Counted from the first letter of the stretch, positions 8,330-17,508 are shown. The stretch is DNA of 64,000 nucleotides from Bacillus spizizenii TU-B-10 (GCF_000227465.1 NC_016047.1:1069001-1133000); one strand, 5' to 3'. Made by a program: numbers and translations. Notes: a model not told the origin generated them from the sequence alone.

Positions 8330-8951
8330 ACGTAAGCCAATGTACTGTATGGGCACCGCCGTGAATTTGTTCAAACATTTTCGTTAATGATGATAAGAGT
8401 TTAACAGCGCTGCTTTTTTCAATGGATGGCGGGAAAAAAATGATTTGCAGCATTTTCTTCGTCTCGTTTGAAACGGGATAGCGATTGACGCTGTTTTTTA
8501 AATTGCCAAATATGCCATTTTCATCAGAGAAAAGCAGTATGTTTTCTTTTTCTCCCAATGAGATTCGGACTGGCTCATGAAGCTTGCTGGCATCATAAAT
8601 CATAATGGGCAGAGAATATTTTAATGCGAAAAAATCGATGGTGTCATGGGCTGAATCCTTGCTTTCCATGAATTGTTCTTTGGATATTGGGATCAGCATG
8701 TCTTCCATTGGGGTTGTTTCTCCCTCAAATGTAGGGTTAAGCTGTTTAAAGAGTTCCCGCCATTCCTTGACGAAGGATTCATCAGATATTCCGCCGTCCG
8801 CATAATCGAAAAACAGGGATTCTTGAAATAGGCGAAGCCTGCCTTTCAGCATTTGCGGAGAGGAGCCGACTTCGATATTCTTATAAATCACAGCCGCCGC
8901 ATGTAAGCCGGCCGCACGTTCAGTAATAACAGAATCAAGTTTGATATTCAC
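8328..8951 (-). CDS. yhzB: B3/B4-domain protein (YhzB-like)
   Basis: About 207 residues resembling the free-standing B3/B4 domain, the fold that edits mischarged tRNA in the phenylalanyl-tRNA synthetase beta chain. The similarity is clearest in SLPIMIYDASKLHEPVRISL and the later LLFSDENGIFGNLKN and SNETKKML segments. A trans-acting tRNA or tRNA-like role is possible but unproven. I start at GTG 8951, since GGAGTG lies seven bases before it; ATG 8957 overlaps that ribosome site. It is transcribed alone, convergent with a tRNA gene and divergent from queG. Confidence 0.65.
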   Translation of the reverse strand: MNIKLDSVITERAAGLHAAAVIYKNIEVGSSPQMLKGRLRLFQESLFFDYADGGISDESFVKEWRELFKQLNPTFEGETTPMEDMLIPISKEQFMESKDSAHDTIDFFALKYSLPIMIYDASKLHEPVRISLGEKENILLFSDENGIFGNLKNSVNRYPVSNETKKMLQIIFFPPSIEKSSAVKLLSSLTKMFEQIHGGAHTVHWLT

Positions 8952-9033
8952 TAGCATTCACTCCAGTTACGTGATATCAACCTATTATAAACGCTGTATC
9001 GTTTTATCACAAAGAAAGGAGGCTGTGCAAAAC

Positions 9034-10194
9034 ATGAACGTTTATCAGCTCAAAGAAGAATTAATTGAATACGCGAAAAGCATTGGCGTGGACAAGATTG
9101 GTTTTACGACCGCTGATACATTTGACAGTTTAAAAGACCGTTTGGTTCTTCAAGAATCACTCGGCTATCTCTCTGGCTTTGAAGAGCCTGATATCGAGAA
9201 AAGGGTGACGCCGAAGCTGCTTTTGCCGAAAGCGAAATCAATTGTGGCGATCGCTCTCGCATATCCTTCCAGAATGAAGGATGCGCCGAGAAGCACGAGA
9301 ACGGAGCGCAGGGGCATTTTTTGCAGAGCCTCCTGGGGCAAAGACTATCACGATGTGCTGAGGGAAAAGCTCGATCTGTTGGAGGAATTTCTGAGAAGCA
9401 AGCATGAGGATATCAGAACAAAGTCAATGGTAGATACAGGTGAATTGTCTGATCGGGCGGTTGCAGAACGGGCCGGCATCGGGTTCAGCGCGAAAAACTG
9501 TATGATCACAACGCCTGAGTATGGCTCATATGTGTATTTGGCGGAAATGATCACAAATATACCTTTTGAGCCTGATGTGCCAATTGAAGATATGTGCGGG
9601 TCCTGCACGAAATGTCTGGACGCCTGTCCGACGGGAGCACTTGTAAATCCGGGACAGCTGAATGCGCAGCGCTGTATCTCTTTTCTGACCCAGACGAAAG
9701 GATTTTTGCCTGATGAATTCCGGACAAAGATTGGAAACCGCCTGTATGGGTGCGACACGTGTCAAACGGTGTGTCCTCTCAATAAGGGGAAGGACTTTCA
9801 TCTTCATCCGGAAATGGAGCCGGACCCTGAGATAGCCAAACCGTTATTGAAGCCGCTCTTGACCATCAGCAACCGCGAATTTAAGGAGAAATTCGGACAT
9901 GTCTCAGGTTCTTGGCGCGGAAAAAAACCGATTCAGCGAAACGCCATTCTCGCCCTTGCCCACTTTAAGGATGCTTCCGCACTGCCTGAATTGACGGAAC
10001 TGATGCATAAGGACCCGCGTCCTGTTATCAGAGGAACAGCTGCATGGGCGATCGGTAAAATCGGAGACCATGCATACGCGGAAGAGCTTGAAAAAGCGCT
10101 GGAAAAAGAGAAGGATGAAGAGGCAAAGCTGGAAATTGAAAAAGGAATTGAGTTGCTAAAAGCTTCAGGCATGACTAAACAAGGCCTGTCCTGA
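9034..10194 (+). CDS. queG: Epoxyqueuosine reductase QueG
   Basis: A cobalamin- and Fe-S-dependent enzyme of 386 residues that reduces epoxyqueuosine to queuosine at the wobble position of tRNAs with GUN anticodons. Two 4Fe-4S motifs are visible: CGSCTKCLDACP and CDTCQTVCP, the latter preceded by YG. The C-terminal 100 residues are HEAT/PBS-lyase-like repeats (RPVIRGTAAWAIGKIGD). Start ATG 9034 has GAAAGGAGG upstream at somewhat long spacing; in-frame codons upstream lack a ribosome site. A terminator follows, so it is probably monocistronic. Confidence 0.94.
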   Translation: MNVYQLKEELIEYAKSIGVDKIGFTTADTFDSLKDRLVLQESLGYLSGFEEPDIEKRVTPKLLLPKAKSIVAIALAYPSRMKDAPRSTRTERRGIFCRASWGKDYHDVLREKLDLLEEFLRSKHEDIRTKSMVDTGELSDRAVAERAGIGFSAKNCMITTPEYGSYVYLAEMITNIPFEPDVPIEDMCGSCTKCLDACPTGALVNPGQLNAQRCISFLTQTKGFLPDEFRTKIGNRLYGCDTCQTVCPLNKGKDFHLHPEMEPDPEIAKPLLKPLLTISNREFKEKFGHVSGSWRGKKPIQRNAILALAHFKDASALPELTELMHKDPRPVIRGTAAWAIGKIGDHAYAEELEKALEKEKDEEAKLEIEKGIELLKASGMTKQGLS

Positions 10195-10215
10195 CATACG
10201 TATAGAACAGAAGGG

Positions 10216-10247
10216 AAAAACACTTGAGATGCATCCAAGTGTTTTTT
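10216..10247 (+). terminator. Terminator after queG
   Basis: AAAAACACTTG and CCAAGTGTTTTTT form a stem with a loop of about eight bases and a T run. Confidence 0.8.
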
Positions 10248-10279
10248 CTCTATAAAAAAGTATGGTGGGTGGGGTGAGC

Positions 10280-11191
10280 TTGAAGCACATTTTAGAACAA
10301 TTAGCGGAGGAGCGGCTGAGCTATTTGGTTAACGGGCATGCTATGAGACAAGAGTCTGAAGTCGGAGACCTTGAAGTCATGGAGCGAAAGAAGAAGCTTC
10401 TGGAAAAACGTAAAGTTGACATCATAAAAGCGAAAGCAAAGGCCGTCATCGATCATGTGCGGGTTGAGGATGACGGAACGACCTGCCTTACGTATACCAT
10501 CCATTATGAATACGTGTGTAAAGAGCATGATGACAGCTTGTATATGGAAGAGCATATAGAGGAGCGGGTAGCTTTCCTTTATGATCATATTTTGATTAGT
10601 GATCAGGAAATTGCGAAAAAGCCGGCTGGATTTCATGAAGGGACCAGTATTATTGACTATTCTCAAGAGGAAAGGGAAGCGTTTGGCAGAGCCTTTCAAT
10701 ACGATCGTCTCGGCGCTGTGCAATATGCCGAGAAATTTTGGAACAAGCGCAACCCGGCTTATAAAAATTTCAGCGATAACTGCACGAATTTTATTTCACA
10801 GTGCCTTCATGCGGGAGGCGCACCGATGCGCGGCCATCCGAACAGAGGGTCAGGCTGGTGGATGAAACAAAGCTCATGGAGCTATAGCTGGACGGTGGCT
10901 CATTCTATGAAAATGTATTTGTCGAATTCAAAGGCCGGTCTTCGTGCGGTGCGGGTGAAATCTGCGGAAGAGCTGATGCCTGGCGATGTGATTTGCTATG
11001 ACTTTGAAGGAGACGGCCGGTTTAATCATACAACGATTGTTGTGGCGAAGGACAAAGGCAATATGCCGCTTGTCAACGCCCAGTCCTATGACAGCCGGAT
11101 GAGGTATTGGTCATACGAGGATTCTACGGCATACACGCCGTCAATACGATATGCCTTTTTTCATATCGTTGATGATACGACAAAAGACTAA
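10280..11191 (+). CDS. yhbB: Amidase_6-domain protein (YhbB-like)
   Basis: About 303 residues. The N-terminal half is charged and of unknown fold. The C-terminal half is an amidase_6, CHAP-like cysteine-peptidase domain: YAEKFWNKRNPAYKNF, then DNCTNFISQCLHAGG with the candidate nucleophile Cys, and later NHTTIVV with the candidate His. Such domains in Bacillus often act on cell wall or in sporulation. No signal peptide is visible, which is unusual for a wall enzyme. TTG 10280 follows GGTGGGGTGAGC; ATG 10262 has no ribosome site. The substrate is unknown. Confidence 0.75.
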   Translation: MKHILEQLAEERLSYLVNGHAMRQESEVGDLEVMERKKKLLEKRKVDIIKAKAKAVIDHVRVEDDGTTCLTYTIHYEYVCKEHDDSLYMEEHIEERVAFLYDHILISDQEIAKKPAGFHEGTSIIDYSQEEREAFGRAFQYDRLGAVQYAEKFWNKRNPAYKNFSDNCTNFISQCLHAGGAPMRGHPNRGSGWWMKQSSWSYSWTVAHSMKMYLSNSKAGLRAVRVKSAEELMPGDVICYDFEGDGRFNHTTIVVAKDKGNMPLVNAQSYDSRMRYWSYEDSTAYTPSIRYAFFHIVDDTTKD

Positions 11192-11237
11192 TTAATGATA
11201 TAATGATGGGCGGATAAGAAAAACAGAGGTGAACATT

Positions 11238-11711
11238 GTGGCATTACATGTCGTTTTATATCAACCAGAAATTCCCGCCAATACAGGGAATATTGCACGT
11301 ACTTGTGCAGCAACCAATACAACGCTCCACCTGATTCGTCCGCTCGGCTTTTCAACGGATGATAAAATGCTGAAGCGTGCCGGACTCGATTATTGGGAGT
11401 TTGTTAACGTTGTGTATCATGATTCGTTAGAAGAATTGTTTGAGGAATATCAAAAAGGCCAGTTTTTCTTTATCACGAAATTCGGCCAGCAGCCTCATAC
11501 ATCGTTTGATTACACTGATCTTGACGAGGATTATTTCTTTGTATTCGGAAGAGAAACAAGCGGTTTGCCAAAGGATTTAATTCAAAATAACATGGACCGC
11601 TGCCTGCGTCTTCCGATGACAGAGCACGTTAGATCGTTAAATCTGTCCAACACTGCGGCGATTCTCGTTTATGAAGCGCTGCGCCAGCAAAATTACCGTG
11701 ATTTAAAATAG
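11238..11711 (+). CDS. trmL: tRNA (cytidine/uridine-34 2'-O)-methyltransferase TrmL (CspR)
   Basis: A SPOUT-class methyltransferase of about 157 residues that methylates the 2'-OH of the wobble nucleotide in some leucine tRNAs. The knotted C-terminal SAM site is visible: [11 protein letters not shown] (motif 2) and [18 protein letters not shown] (motif 3). The N-terminal [19 protein letters not shown] is characteristic. GTG 11238 is chosen because AGAGGTG lies six bases upstream; GTG 11229 would add three residues and overlap that site. A terminator follows. With queG and tRNA-Gly nearby, this is a second tRNA-modification gene in the region. Confidence 0.93.
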   Translation: MALHVVLYQPEIPANTGNIARTCAATNTTLHLIRPLGFSTDDKMLKRAGLDYWEFVNVVYHDSLEELFEEYQKGQFFFITKFGQQPHTSFDYTDLDEDYFFVFGRETSGLPKDLIQNNMDRCLRLPMTEHVRSLNLSNTAAILVYEALRQQNYRDLK

Positions 11712-11715
11712 TGAA

Positions 11716-11750
11716 AAAATCCGCTCATCGATGATGGGCGGATTTTTTTT
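11716..11750 (+). terminator. Terminator after trmL
   Basis: AAAATCCGCTCATC and GATGGGCGGATTTTTTTT form a stem with a T run. Confidence 0.85.
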
Positions 11751-11785
11751 GTGCTGCGAGAGATGCTTTGTTTTGTTTTTTGGGC

Positions 11786-11814
11786 TTAACAACGTAACAG
11801 TGTTATGTTACAAT
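11786..11814 (+). promoter_or_regulatory. yhbD-bacE-bacF promoter with inverted-repeat operator
   Basis: TTAACA (11786-11791), 17 bases, TACAAT (11809-11814). The spacer holds the inverted repeat GTAACA-n6-TGTTAC at 11794-11811, overlapping the -10. That is where a MerR-like autoregulator, here probably YhbD, would bind (inference). Confidence 0.6.
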
Positions 11815-11838
11815 GTATCCATCAAAGGAGCTGGACTT

Positions 11839-12480
11839 ATGGAAGAACAATTAATCTCTAAAAAAGAATTGCTTGAAAAAACATCGATTTCATACGGTCA
11901 GCTGTATCGGTGGAAGCGGAAAAACTTAATTCCTGAGGAATGGTTTATTCGCAAATCCACTTTTACAGGGCAAGAAACGTTTTTTCCGAGAGAGGATATT
12001 TTAAAACGCATTTCAATGATTCAAAAGATGAAGGAAAATTTGTCATTGGATGAAATGAGGGAAATGCTGTCGCCGAAAATGAAGGATGTCAGCATGACCG
12101 CTGATGAATTGATTCAGAAAGGATTGATTTCAAGAACTGCTCTTGATGTTTTTTCAGAAGGCGGAGGAAATTCGGTTTTTTCTTCTCGAGACCTGCTATC
12201 GCTGTATGTACTTGAAGGGCTCCTGCAGTCCGGAAATGTCAGTCTGGAAGAAGCAAAAATGGCTGCAGAGGTGTTAAAGCAGCATGATACTGAAGAGATC
12301 AAGAATCAGACGGAGCTGATTGTGCTGCGGAAGCTCGGTGTCACAACTTGTTTTATAGCGGCTGCAGCGGACAGCATTCTGTTTGAATCGTCCGTCAAGG
12401 TTGTGGAACGGGTGGATTTAGTAAAAGCGTCAGAGGAATTAAAAACAACATATATACAGGAGGGCCATCAATGGATGTAA
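11839..12480 (+). CDS. yhbD: MerR-like DNA-binding protein YhbD
   Basis: 213 residues. The N-terminal 75 residues resemble a MerR-type winged helix: [20 protein letters not shown] (recognition helix) and an [16 protein letters not shown] wing and helix. The C-terminal part (about 90-213) is helical and of DUF4004 type, without a recognised ligand site. The start ATG follows CAAAGGAGC. Its 3' end overlaps the bacE start by ten bases. An inverted repeat in its promoter suggests autoregulation. Because it is coupled to two bactofilin genes, it probably controls or assists them; this is inference from context. Confidence 0.7.
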   Translation: MEEQLISKKELLEKTSISYGQLYRWKRKNLIPEEWFIRKSTFTGQETFFPREDILKRISMIQKMKENLSLDEMREMLSPKMKDVSMTADELIQKGLISRTALDVFSEGGGNSVFSSRDLLSLYVLEGLLQSGNVSLEEAKMAAEVLKQHDTEEIKNQTELIVLRKLGVTTCFIAAAADSILFESSVKVVERVDLVKASEELKTTYIQEGHQWM

Positions 12481-13184
12481 TGGAAAAGCTGGTGATAAAC
12501 GGATCAGGAAGTTCAAAGGGAGGAACATTTCAATCAGTTGAAATAAACGGCAGCGGAACAGTGGCCGGGGACGTGGAGTGTGACACTTTTTCTTTTAATG
12601 GAACCGGAAAAGCTGACGGCAGCGTCAAAGCGAAAGCGGTAACCATCAGCGGTTCAGGAAAGATACATGGAGACGTTGAAGCAGAATCAATTCGGATTAA
12701 CGGAACAGGTTTTATTCAAGGAGAGGTTTCCGCAAAACAATTGAAAATCGCTGGATCATCAACATTTGGCGGGACAGTCAAGGCTGATGGCATTGACATT
12801 AGCGGAAAAGCGGTCATGGAAGCGGATTGTGAAACGGAAACCTTCCAATCGGAGGGGAAATGCAAAGTCAGCGGGCTTTTAAATGCTGATGAGGTGACCA
12901 TTAAGCTTTCTGCCGGGGAAAGTTATGTGCGGGAAATCGGATGCCGCCATCTTCAAGTGACCGGCAGAAAAGGAATGCTGACATTGCTCAGACTAATGCC
13001 GCAGCCTGTTTTAACGGCTGAACTGATCGAAGGTGATGTCATTGAACTGACAAATACAAAGGCGAAAACCGTGCGAGGAAATAAAGTGAAAATCGGTCCG
13101 GGTTGCCAGATTGAAACCGTTGAATACAGCGGGGACTATACTTGTGATCCGAGCGCATCGGTCGAAACATGCACGAAGATGTGA
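12471..13184 (+). CDS. bacE: Bactofilin BacE
   Basis: 237 residues of the bactofilin (DUF583) family, which polymerise without nucleotide into beta-helical filaments. The body is a run of roughly 18-residue beta-helix rungs, each containing ING(S/T)G or ISGSGK turns from about residue 8 to 120, followed by a less regular C-terminal half. Start ATG 12471 lies inside the end of yhbD, behind CAGGAGGG. It is followed 11 bases later by the homologous bacF. In B. subtilis this pair (YhbE/YhbF) has been linked to flagellar assembly and motility. Acidic residues dominate; there is no membrane segment. Confidence 0.9.
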   Translation: MDVMEKLVINGSGSSKGGTFQSVEINGSGTVAGDVECDTFSFNGTGKADGSVKAKAVTISGSGKIHGDVEAESIRINGTGFIQGEVSAKQLKIAGSSTFGGTVKADGIDISGKAVMEADCETETFQSEGKCKVSGLLNADEVTIKLSAGESYVREIGCRHLQVTGRKGMLTLLRLMPQPVLTAELIEGDVIELTNTKAKTVRGNKVKIGPGCQIETVEYSGDYTCDPSASVETCTKM

Positions 13185-13195
13185 GGAGGATCGTA

Positions 13196-13903
13196 ATGGA
13201 GACAACAAAACTGGGAAATTTAAAATTATATGGTGCCGGACATGCTGCAGGCGGCGCATACCACCATGTCAGCATTAAAGGTGAAGGTGTAATCGGTGAA
13301 GGGCTGTCTGCCGCGGGCTGCCGCATATTCGGAACAGGCCTTTTTCTCGGGGAAGCAGAGACTGAGCGGCTGCGTGTATTCGGAGAAAGTGAATGTAAAG
13401 GCAATCTGACAGCCGGCAGAATCAATATTTACGGCACAATGAAAGTCAGCGGCTCACTTCAATTTGATCGATTCAATCTAAAAGGCCTGACTGAAATTTG
13501 CGGGAATATGACTGGAGAATCGTGCGATGTGAAAGGGAAGCTTAGCGTTAAAGGTGATTGTGAAACGGAAATGTTCCATGTCACAGGTTGCGTTGATGTA
13601 TCAGGTTTATTAAATGCGGGTGATATCAAGCTTGGATTGAGCCATGATGTAAGCCATGTGCGGGAAATCGGCGGAACAACCATTACAGTGAAAAGACGCG
13701 CGAGCTTTTTTAACCGGAAGAAAGTGAAACTGATTGCCGACGTCATAGAAGGAGATCAGGTTTATTTGGAGAATACCGAGGCGGCAGTTGTCAGGGGAAA
13801 AGAAGTGATCATCGGGGCGGGCTGCAGCATCGGAACAATTGAGTACAAAAATATATGCGAATGTGATCATCATTCAAAGATTAAAGAAAAAACAAAATTA
13901 TAA
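13196..13903 (+). CDS. bacF: Bactofilin BacF
   Basis: 235 residues, a paralogue of the upstream bactofilin: both share a rung pattern and the C-terminal segments VREIG and VIEGD and end with a short cysteine-containing motif (YTCDP in BacE, ICECD here). Tandem duplication is the simple explanation. ATG 13196 follows GTGAGGAGGATC; a longer frame from 13169 would place that ribosome site within the gene. It is last in the yhbD-bacE-bacF operon and is followed by a strong terminator. It probably co-polymerises with BacE (family knowledge and inference). Confidence 0.9.
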   Translation: METTKLGNLKLYGAGHAAGGAYHHVSIKGEGVIGEGLSAAGCRIFGTGLFLGEAETERLRVFGESECKGNLTAGRINIYGTMKVSGSLQFDRFNLKGLTEICGNMTGESCDVKGKLSVKGDCETEMFHVTGCVDVSGLLNAGDIKLGLSHDVSHVREIGGTTITVKRRASFFNRKKVKLIADVIEGDQVYLENTEAAVVRGKEVIIGAGCSIGTIEYKNICECDHHSKIKEKTKL

Positions 13904-13921
13904 AACATTGTTCTGTTATAC

Positions 13922-13955
13922 AAAAAGGGTGCTCTTATGAGGAGCACCCTTTTTT
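13922..13955. terminator. Bidirectional terminator after bacF
   Basis: AAAAAGGGTGCTC and GAGCACCCTTTTTT form a long stem with T runs on both strands. It lies between bacF and a small minus-strand ORF. Confidence 0.85.
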
Positions 13956-14043
13956 ATTCTTTTCCCGGCTTGCTATCGTACCCTGCGGTAAAAATTGATA
14001 CTAAAAAAGTGACAATGACACCCATCATGATGATTGTTTTCAC
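13954..14043 (-). CDS. Putative 29-residue membrane peptide
   Basis: GTG start at 14043 with GAGGGGGAGAG six bases upstream, 29 codons, stop at 13954-13956. The product begins MKTIIMMGVIVTFLVSIF, one hydrophobic helix, and ends with the polar tail GYDSKPGKE. Ribosome site, single membrane helix, charged tail and a terminator immediately downstream all favour a real small gene. I cannot name it. No promoter is assigned with confidence; the divergent prkA promoter lies about 130 bases away. No RNA antitoxin-like overlap is seen. Confidence 0.5.
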   Translation of the reverse strand: MKTIIMMGVIVTFLVSIFTAGYDSKPGKE

Positions 14044-14171
14044 CGTCTCTCCCCCTCTTCAATTTTTCCGTGCTGTCCGAGTCTGGATGATTCTGTATTT
14101 TTCTTTATTATGAACGGTCGCGGTCTGCCTTGTCAACGCCGTATAAGTATCTTTATTTTTAAGAAACCAAA

Positions 14172-14200
14172 GCATGTATCACGAGATGGCGGCATAGATT
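14172..14200 (+). promoter_or_regulatory. Candidate SigE promoter of prkA
   Basis: GCATGTA (14172-14178), 14 bases, then CATAGATT (14193-14200). It fits the SigE pattern (kmATATT, 14-15, CATACAnT) with mismatches, and PrkA is a mother-cell protein. Confidence 0.5.
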
Positions 14201-14253
14201 GTATCAAAGTACCTTATTTGCATAGCGCATCAAACATGATGGAGGAGGTCCTT

Positions 14254-16149
14254 ATGGATATATTAAAGAAAATTGAACAGTACAGAGAGGAAGAGCAGCG
14301 GCTGAAATGGGAAGGAACATTCGCCGATTATTTGGAGATTATTAAAGAAAATCCAATGGTTGCGCAATCTGCTCATTCTCGTGTTTTTAATATGATAAAA
14401 GACAGCGGGATAGAGGAGATTGACGGACGTAAGAAGTACAGCTTTTTTGACCGCGAGCTGTTCGGGCTTGAGGAATCTTTGGAGCGTCTGGTGGAAGAGT
14501 ATTTTCATCCGGCCGCGAAACGGCTTGATGTTAGAAAGCGGATTCTATTGCTGATGGGACCTGTGAGCGGCGGTAAATCCACGCTGGTCACGATGCTCAA
14601 AAAAGGTCTCGAAGCGTACACCTTGACGGATAATGGCGCTGTATATGCGATTAAAGGCTGCCCGATGCACGAGGACCCTCTACATTTAATCCCCCATCAT
14701 TTGCGTGATGACTTTTACAGAGAATACGGCATTAGAATAGAAGGAAGTCTTTCTCCTTTAAATGTCATGAGGCTGGAAGAAGAGTACGGAGGAAGAATTG
14801 AGGATGTGAAGGTTGAACGCATCTTCTTTTCAGAAGATAAGCGTACGGGAATTGGAACATTCAGCCCGTCTGATCCGAAATCTCAGGATATTGCCGATTT
14901 GACGGGAAGTATTGATTTCTCAACCATTGCCGAGTACGGTTCAGAATCAGATCCGCGCGCATACCGGTTTGACGGAGAGCTGAATAAAGCGAACCGCGGG
15001 ATGATGGAGTTTCAGGAGATGCTGAAATGTGATGAGAAATTTCTCTGGCATTTGCTTTCATTGACACAGGAAGGGAATTTTAAAGCGGGGCGATTTGCGT
15101 TAATTTCTGCTGATGAGCTGATCGTGGCTCACACGAATGAAACGGAGTATCGCTCATTTATTTCTAATAAGAAGAATGAAGCCCTGCATTCGAGAATCAT
15201 TGTAATGCCGGTCCCTTATAATTTAAAAGTGTCTGAGGAAGAGAGAATTTATGAAAAAATGATCGCGGAGAGCGATGTATCGGATGTTCACATTGCCCCG
15301 CATACGTTGAAGGTCGCTGCGATGTTCTCGATTCTTACCCGATTAAAAGAACCGAAGCGGTCGGATATCGATCTGGTCAAGAAAATGAGACTGTATGATG
15401 GAGAAAGTGTGGAAGGATATAATTCTGTCGACGTTGAGGATATGAAAAAAGAATATAATGATGAAGGCATGAGCGGCATTGATCCGCGGTACGTGATCAA
15501 CCGGATTTCTTCAACGATTATCAGAAAAAATATGGAGTCGATCAATTCTCTTGATGTTCTTCGTTCCTTAAAAGAAGGTCTTGATCAGCATCCTTCGATT
15601 TCAAGCGAGGACAGGGAGCGGTATTTGAATTTTATTTCTGCTGCCCGCAAGGAATATGACGACATTGCGAAAAAAGAAGTTCAAAAAGCGTTTGTGTACT
15701 CATATGAAGAATCAGCTAAAACACTTATGGACAATTATCTCGATAACGTAGAGGCCTATTGCAATAAAAACAAGCTTCGTGATCCTTTGACAGGAGAAGA
15801 AATGAACCCTGACGAAAAGCTGATGAGATCAATCGAAGAGCAGATTGGCATTTCGGAAAACGCCAAAAAAGCGTTCCGCGAAGAAATCTTAATCCGTATC
15901 TCGGCTTATGCGAGAAAAGGTAAACGGTTTGATTATAATTCTCATGAAAGGCTGCGTGAAGCCATTCAGAAAAAGTTGTTTGCTGATCTGAAGGATGTCG
16001 TTAAAATTACGACGTCAACAAAAACGCCGGATGAGCAGCAGCTGAAAAAGGTAAATGAAGTCGTGGCCCGTTTAATTGATGAACACGGCTACAACTCGAC
16101 GAGCGCCAATGAGCTGCTGAAATATGTCGGCAGCCTGCTGAACCGATAA
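14254..16149 (+). CDS. prkA: PrkA, AAA+ serine-kinase/protease-like sporulation protein
   Basis: 631 residues, the family length. The N-terminal two-thirds is an AAA+ domain with Walker A GPVSGGKST near residue 105; the C-terminal part is the PrkA domain once described as kinase-like. PrkA was named for protein kinase activity, and later work in B. subtilis has argued for Lon-like proteolytic activity; the sequence alone does not decide. ATG 14254 has GGAGGAGG upstream. It is followed by a terminator and, 180 bases on, by yhbH, the partner it has in many bacteria (yeaG-yeaH in E. coli). A SigE-like promoter agrees with a sporulation role. Confidence 0.93.
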   Translation: MDILKKIEQYREEEQRLKWEGTFADYLEIIKENPMVAQSAHSRVFNMIKDSGIEEIDGRKKYSFFDRELFGLEESLERLVEEYFHPAAKRLDVRKRILLLMGPVSGGKSTLVTMLKKGLEAYTLTDNGAVYAIKGCPMHEDPLHLIPHHLRDDFYREYGIRIEGSLSPLNVMRLEEEYGGRIEDVKVERIFFSEDKRTGIGTFSPSDPKSQDIADLTGSIDFSTIAEYGSESDPRAYRFDGELNKANRGMMEFQEMLKCDEKFLWHLLSLTQEGNFKAGRFALISADELIVAHTNETEYRSFISNKKNEALHSRIIVMPVPYNLKVSEEERIYEKMIAESDVSDVHIAPHTLKVAAMFSILTRLKEPKRSDIDLVKKMRLYDGESVEGYNSVDVEDMKKEYNDEGMSGIDPRYVINRISSTIIRKNMESINSLDVLRSLKEGLDQHPSISSEDRERYLNFISAARKEYDDIAKKEVQKAFVYSYEESAKTLMDNYLDNVEAYCNKNKLRDPLTGEEMNPDEKLMRSIEEQIGISENAKKAFREEILIRISAYARKGKRFDYNSHERLREAIQKKLFADLKDVVKITTSTKTPDEQQLKKVNEVVARLIDEHGYNSTSANELLKYVGSLLNR

Positions 16150-16156
16150 GCAACGT

Positions 16157-16185
16157 GACCCGTCCGAATAGGGCGGGTTATTTTG
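16157..16185 (+). terminator. Terminator after prkA
   Basis: GACCCGTCC and GGGCGGGTT form a stem around GAATA, followed by an interrupted T run. Confidence 0.65.
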
Positions 16186-16263
16186 TCCCATTTTCTAAAT
16201 AGTTTGTCAATTAACCGTGCTTTTGTGCATATGATGAATATAAATCTTTTCGAAAGACTTGTT

Positions 16264-16292
16264 TCATAATCTGGCACAAGCCGGAATACGTA
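16264..16292 (+). promoter_or_regulatory. Candidate SigE promoter of yhbH
   Basis: TCATAAT (16264-16270), 14 bases, then AATACGTA (16285-16292), with the same geometry as the prkA and spoVR candidates. A near-palindrome, AATCTTTTCGAAAGACTT, ends just upstream at about 16260. Confidence 0.45.
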
Positions 16293-16328
16293 TGTATCAC
16301 GACCACAAATGGTTAAGGAGGGGAATTC

Positions 16329-17507
16329 ATGTCCCAAAATGACAGCGGCCATTTTTTGATTTCTGAGGAAAACTGGTCCCTCCATCGCAAAGGCTTCGAT
16401 GACCAGCAGCGCCACCAGAAAAAAGTGCAGGAAGCGATCAAAAATAATCTTCCGGACCTCGTGACTGAGGAAAGTATTATTATGTCTAATGGAAAAGATG
16501 TAGTGAAGATCCCAATCCGTTCACTGGATGAGTATAAAATCCGTTATAACTATGATAAAAATAAACACGTAGGGCAAGGAGAAGGCGACAGCCAGGTTGG
16601 AGATGTTGTGGCCCGGGATGGATCAGACAAAAAACAGGGGCCTGGAAAAGGGCAGGGCGCCGGTGATCAGGCAGGCGAAGATTATTATGAAGCAGAAATT
16701 TCATTAATGGATTTAGAAGAAGCGCTTTTTAAAGAATTAGAACTTCCAAACCTTCAGCAAAAAGAGCGGGACAATATCATTCATACAGATATTGAATTTA
16801 ATGATATCCGTAAAACAGGGTTAACCGGTAATATTGATAAGAAAAGAACAATGATGTCAGCTTTTAAACGAAACGCGATGTCAGGGAAGCCATCGTTCTA
16901 TCCGATTTACCCGGAGGACCTGAAGTATAAGACGTGGAATGACATAACAAAGCCCGAGTCAAAAGCCGTCGTCTTAGCAATGATGGATACAAGCGGCAGT
17001 ATGGGGGTTTGGGAAAAATACATGGCCAGAAGCTTCTTTTTCTGGATGACCCGTTTTTTGCGAACGAAATATGAGACTGTTGAAATTGAATTTATTGCCC
17101 ATCATACAGAAGCAAGAGTCGTGTCGGAGGAGGACTTCTTCTCAAAGGGAGAAAGCGGCGGAACAATCTGTTCTTCCGTATACCGGAAGTCGCTTGAGCT
17201 TATTGACGAAAAGTACAATCCCGCCCGCTACAACATTTACCCGTTTCATTTTTCTGACGGTGACAACCTGACATCTGATAACGCGCGCTGTGTGAAACTG
17301 GTCAATGATATTATGAAGAAGGCCAATCTTTTCTGCTACGGCGAGGTCAATCAGTACAACAGGCATTCAACGTTAATGTCTGCATATAAAAATGTGAAAG
17401 ACGAGAAATTTAAGTACTATATTTTAAAACAGAAGTCTGATGTTTTTCAGGCGCTGAAGAACTTTTTCAGAAATGAAGAGTCCGGAGTAAGCCATCAATT
17501 TTCGTAA
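16329..17507 (+). CDS. yhbH: YhbH, DUF444/VWA-like sporulation protein
   Basis: 392 residues of the YhbH/YeaH (DUF444) family. A glycine- and glutamine-rich linker occupies roughly 85-120. The C-terminal half contains a von Willebrand A-like fold with the metal-binding motif MMDTSGSMG. The family is almost always found with PrkA and often with SpoVR. GGAGGGG lies before the ATG. A terminator follows. Mutants in B. subtilis are reported to affect stress resistance or spore properties; the biochemistry is unknown, so only the family assignment is secure. Confidence 0.9.
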   Translation: MSQNDSGHFLISEENWSLHRKGFDDQQRHQKKVQEAIKNNLPDLVTEESIIMSNGKDVVKIPIRSLDEYKIRYNYDKNKHVGQGEGDSQVGDVVARDGSDKKQGPGKGQGAGDQAGEDYYEAEISLMDLEEALFKELELPNLQQKERDNIIHTDIEFNDIRKTGLTGNIDKKRTMMSAFKRNAMSGKPSFYPIYPEDLKYKTWNDITKPESKAVVLAMMDTSGSMGVWEKYMARSFFFWMTRFLRTKYETVEIEFIAHHTEARVVSEEDFFSKGESGGTICSSVYRKSLELIDEKYNPARYNIYPFHFSDGDNLTSDNARCVKLVNDIMKKANLFCYGEVNQYNRHSTLMSAYKNVKDEKFKYYILKQKSDVFQALKNFFRNEESGVSHQFS

Positions 17508-17508
17508 T

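Noticed and set aside
16243..16260. AATCTTTTCGAAAGACTT near-palindrome as an operator
   Set aside because: The symmetry is imperfect and largely the TTTCGAAA core; no regulator is linked to it.
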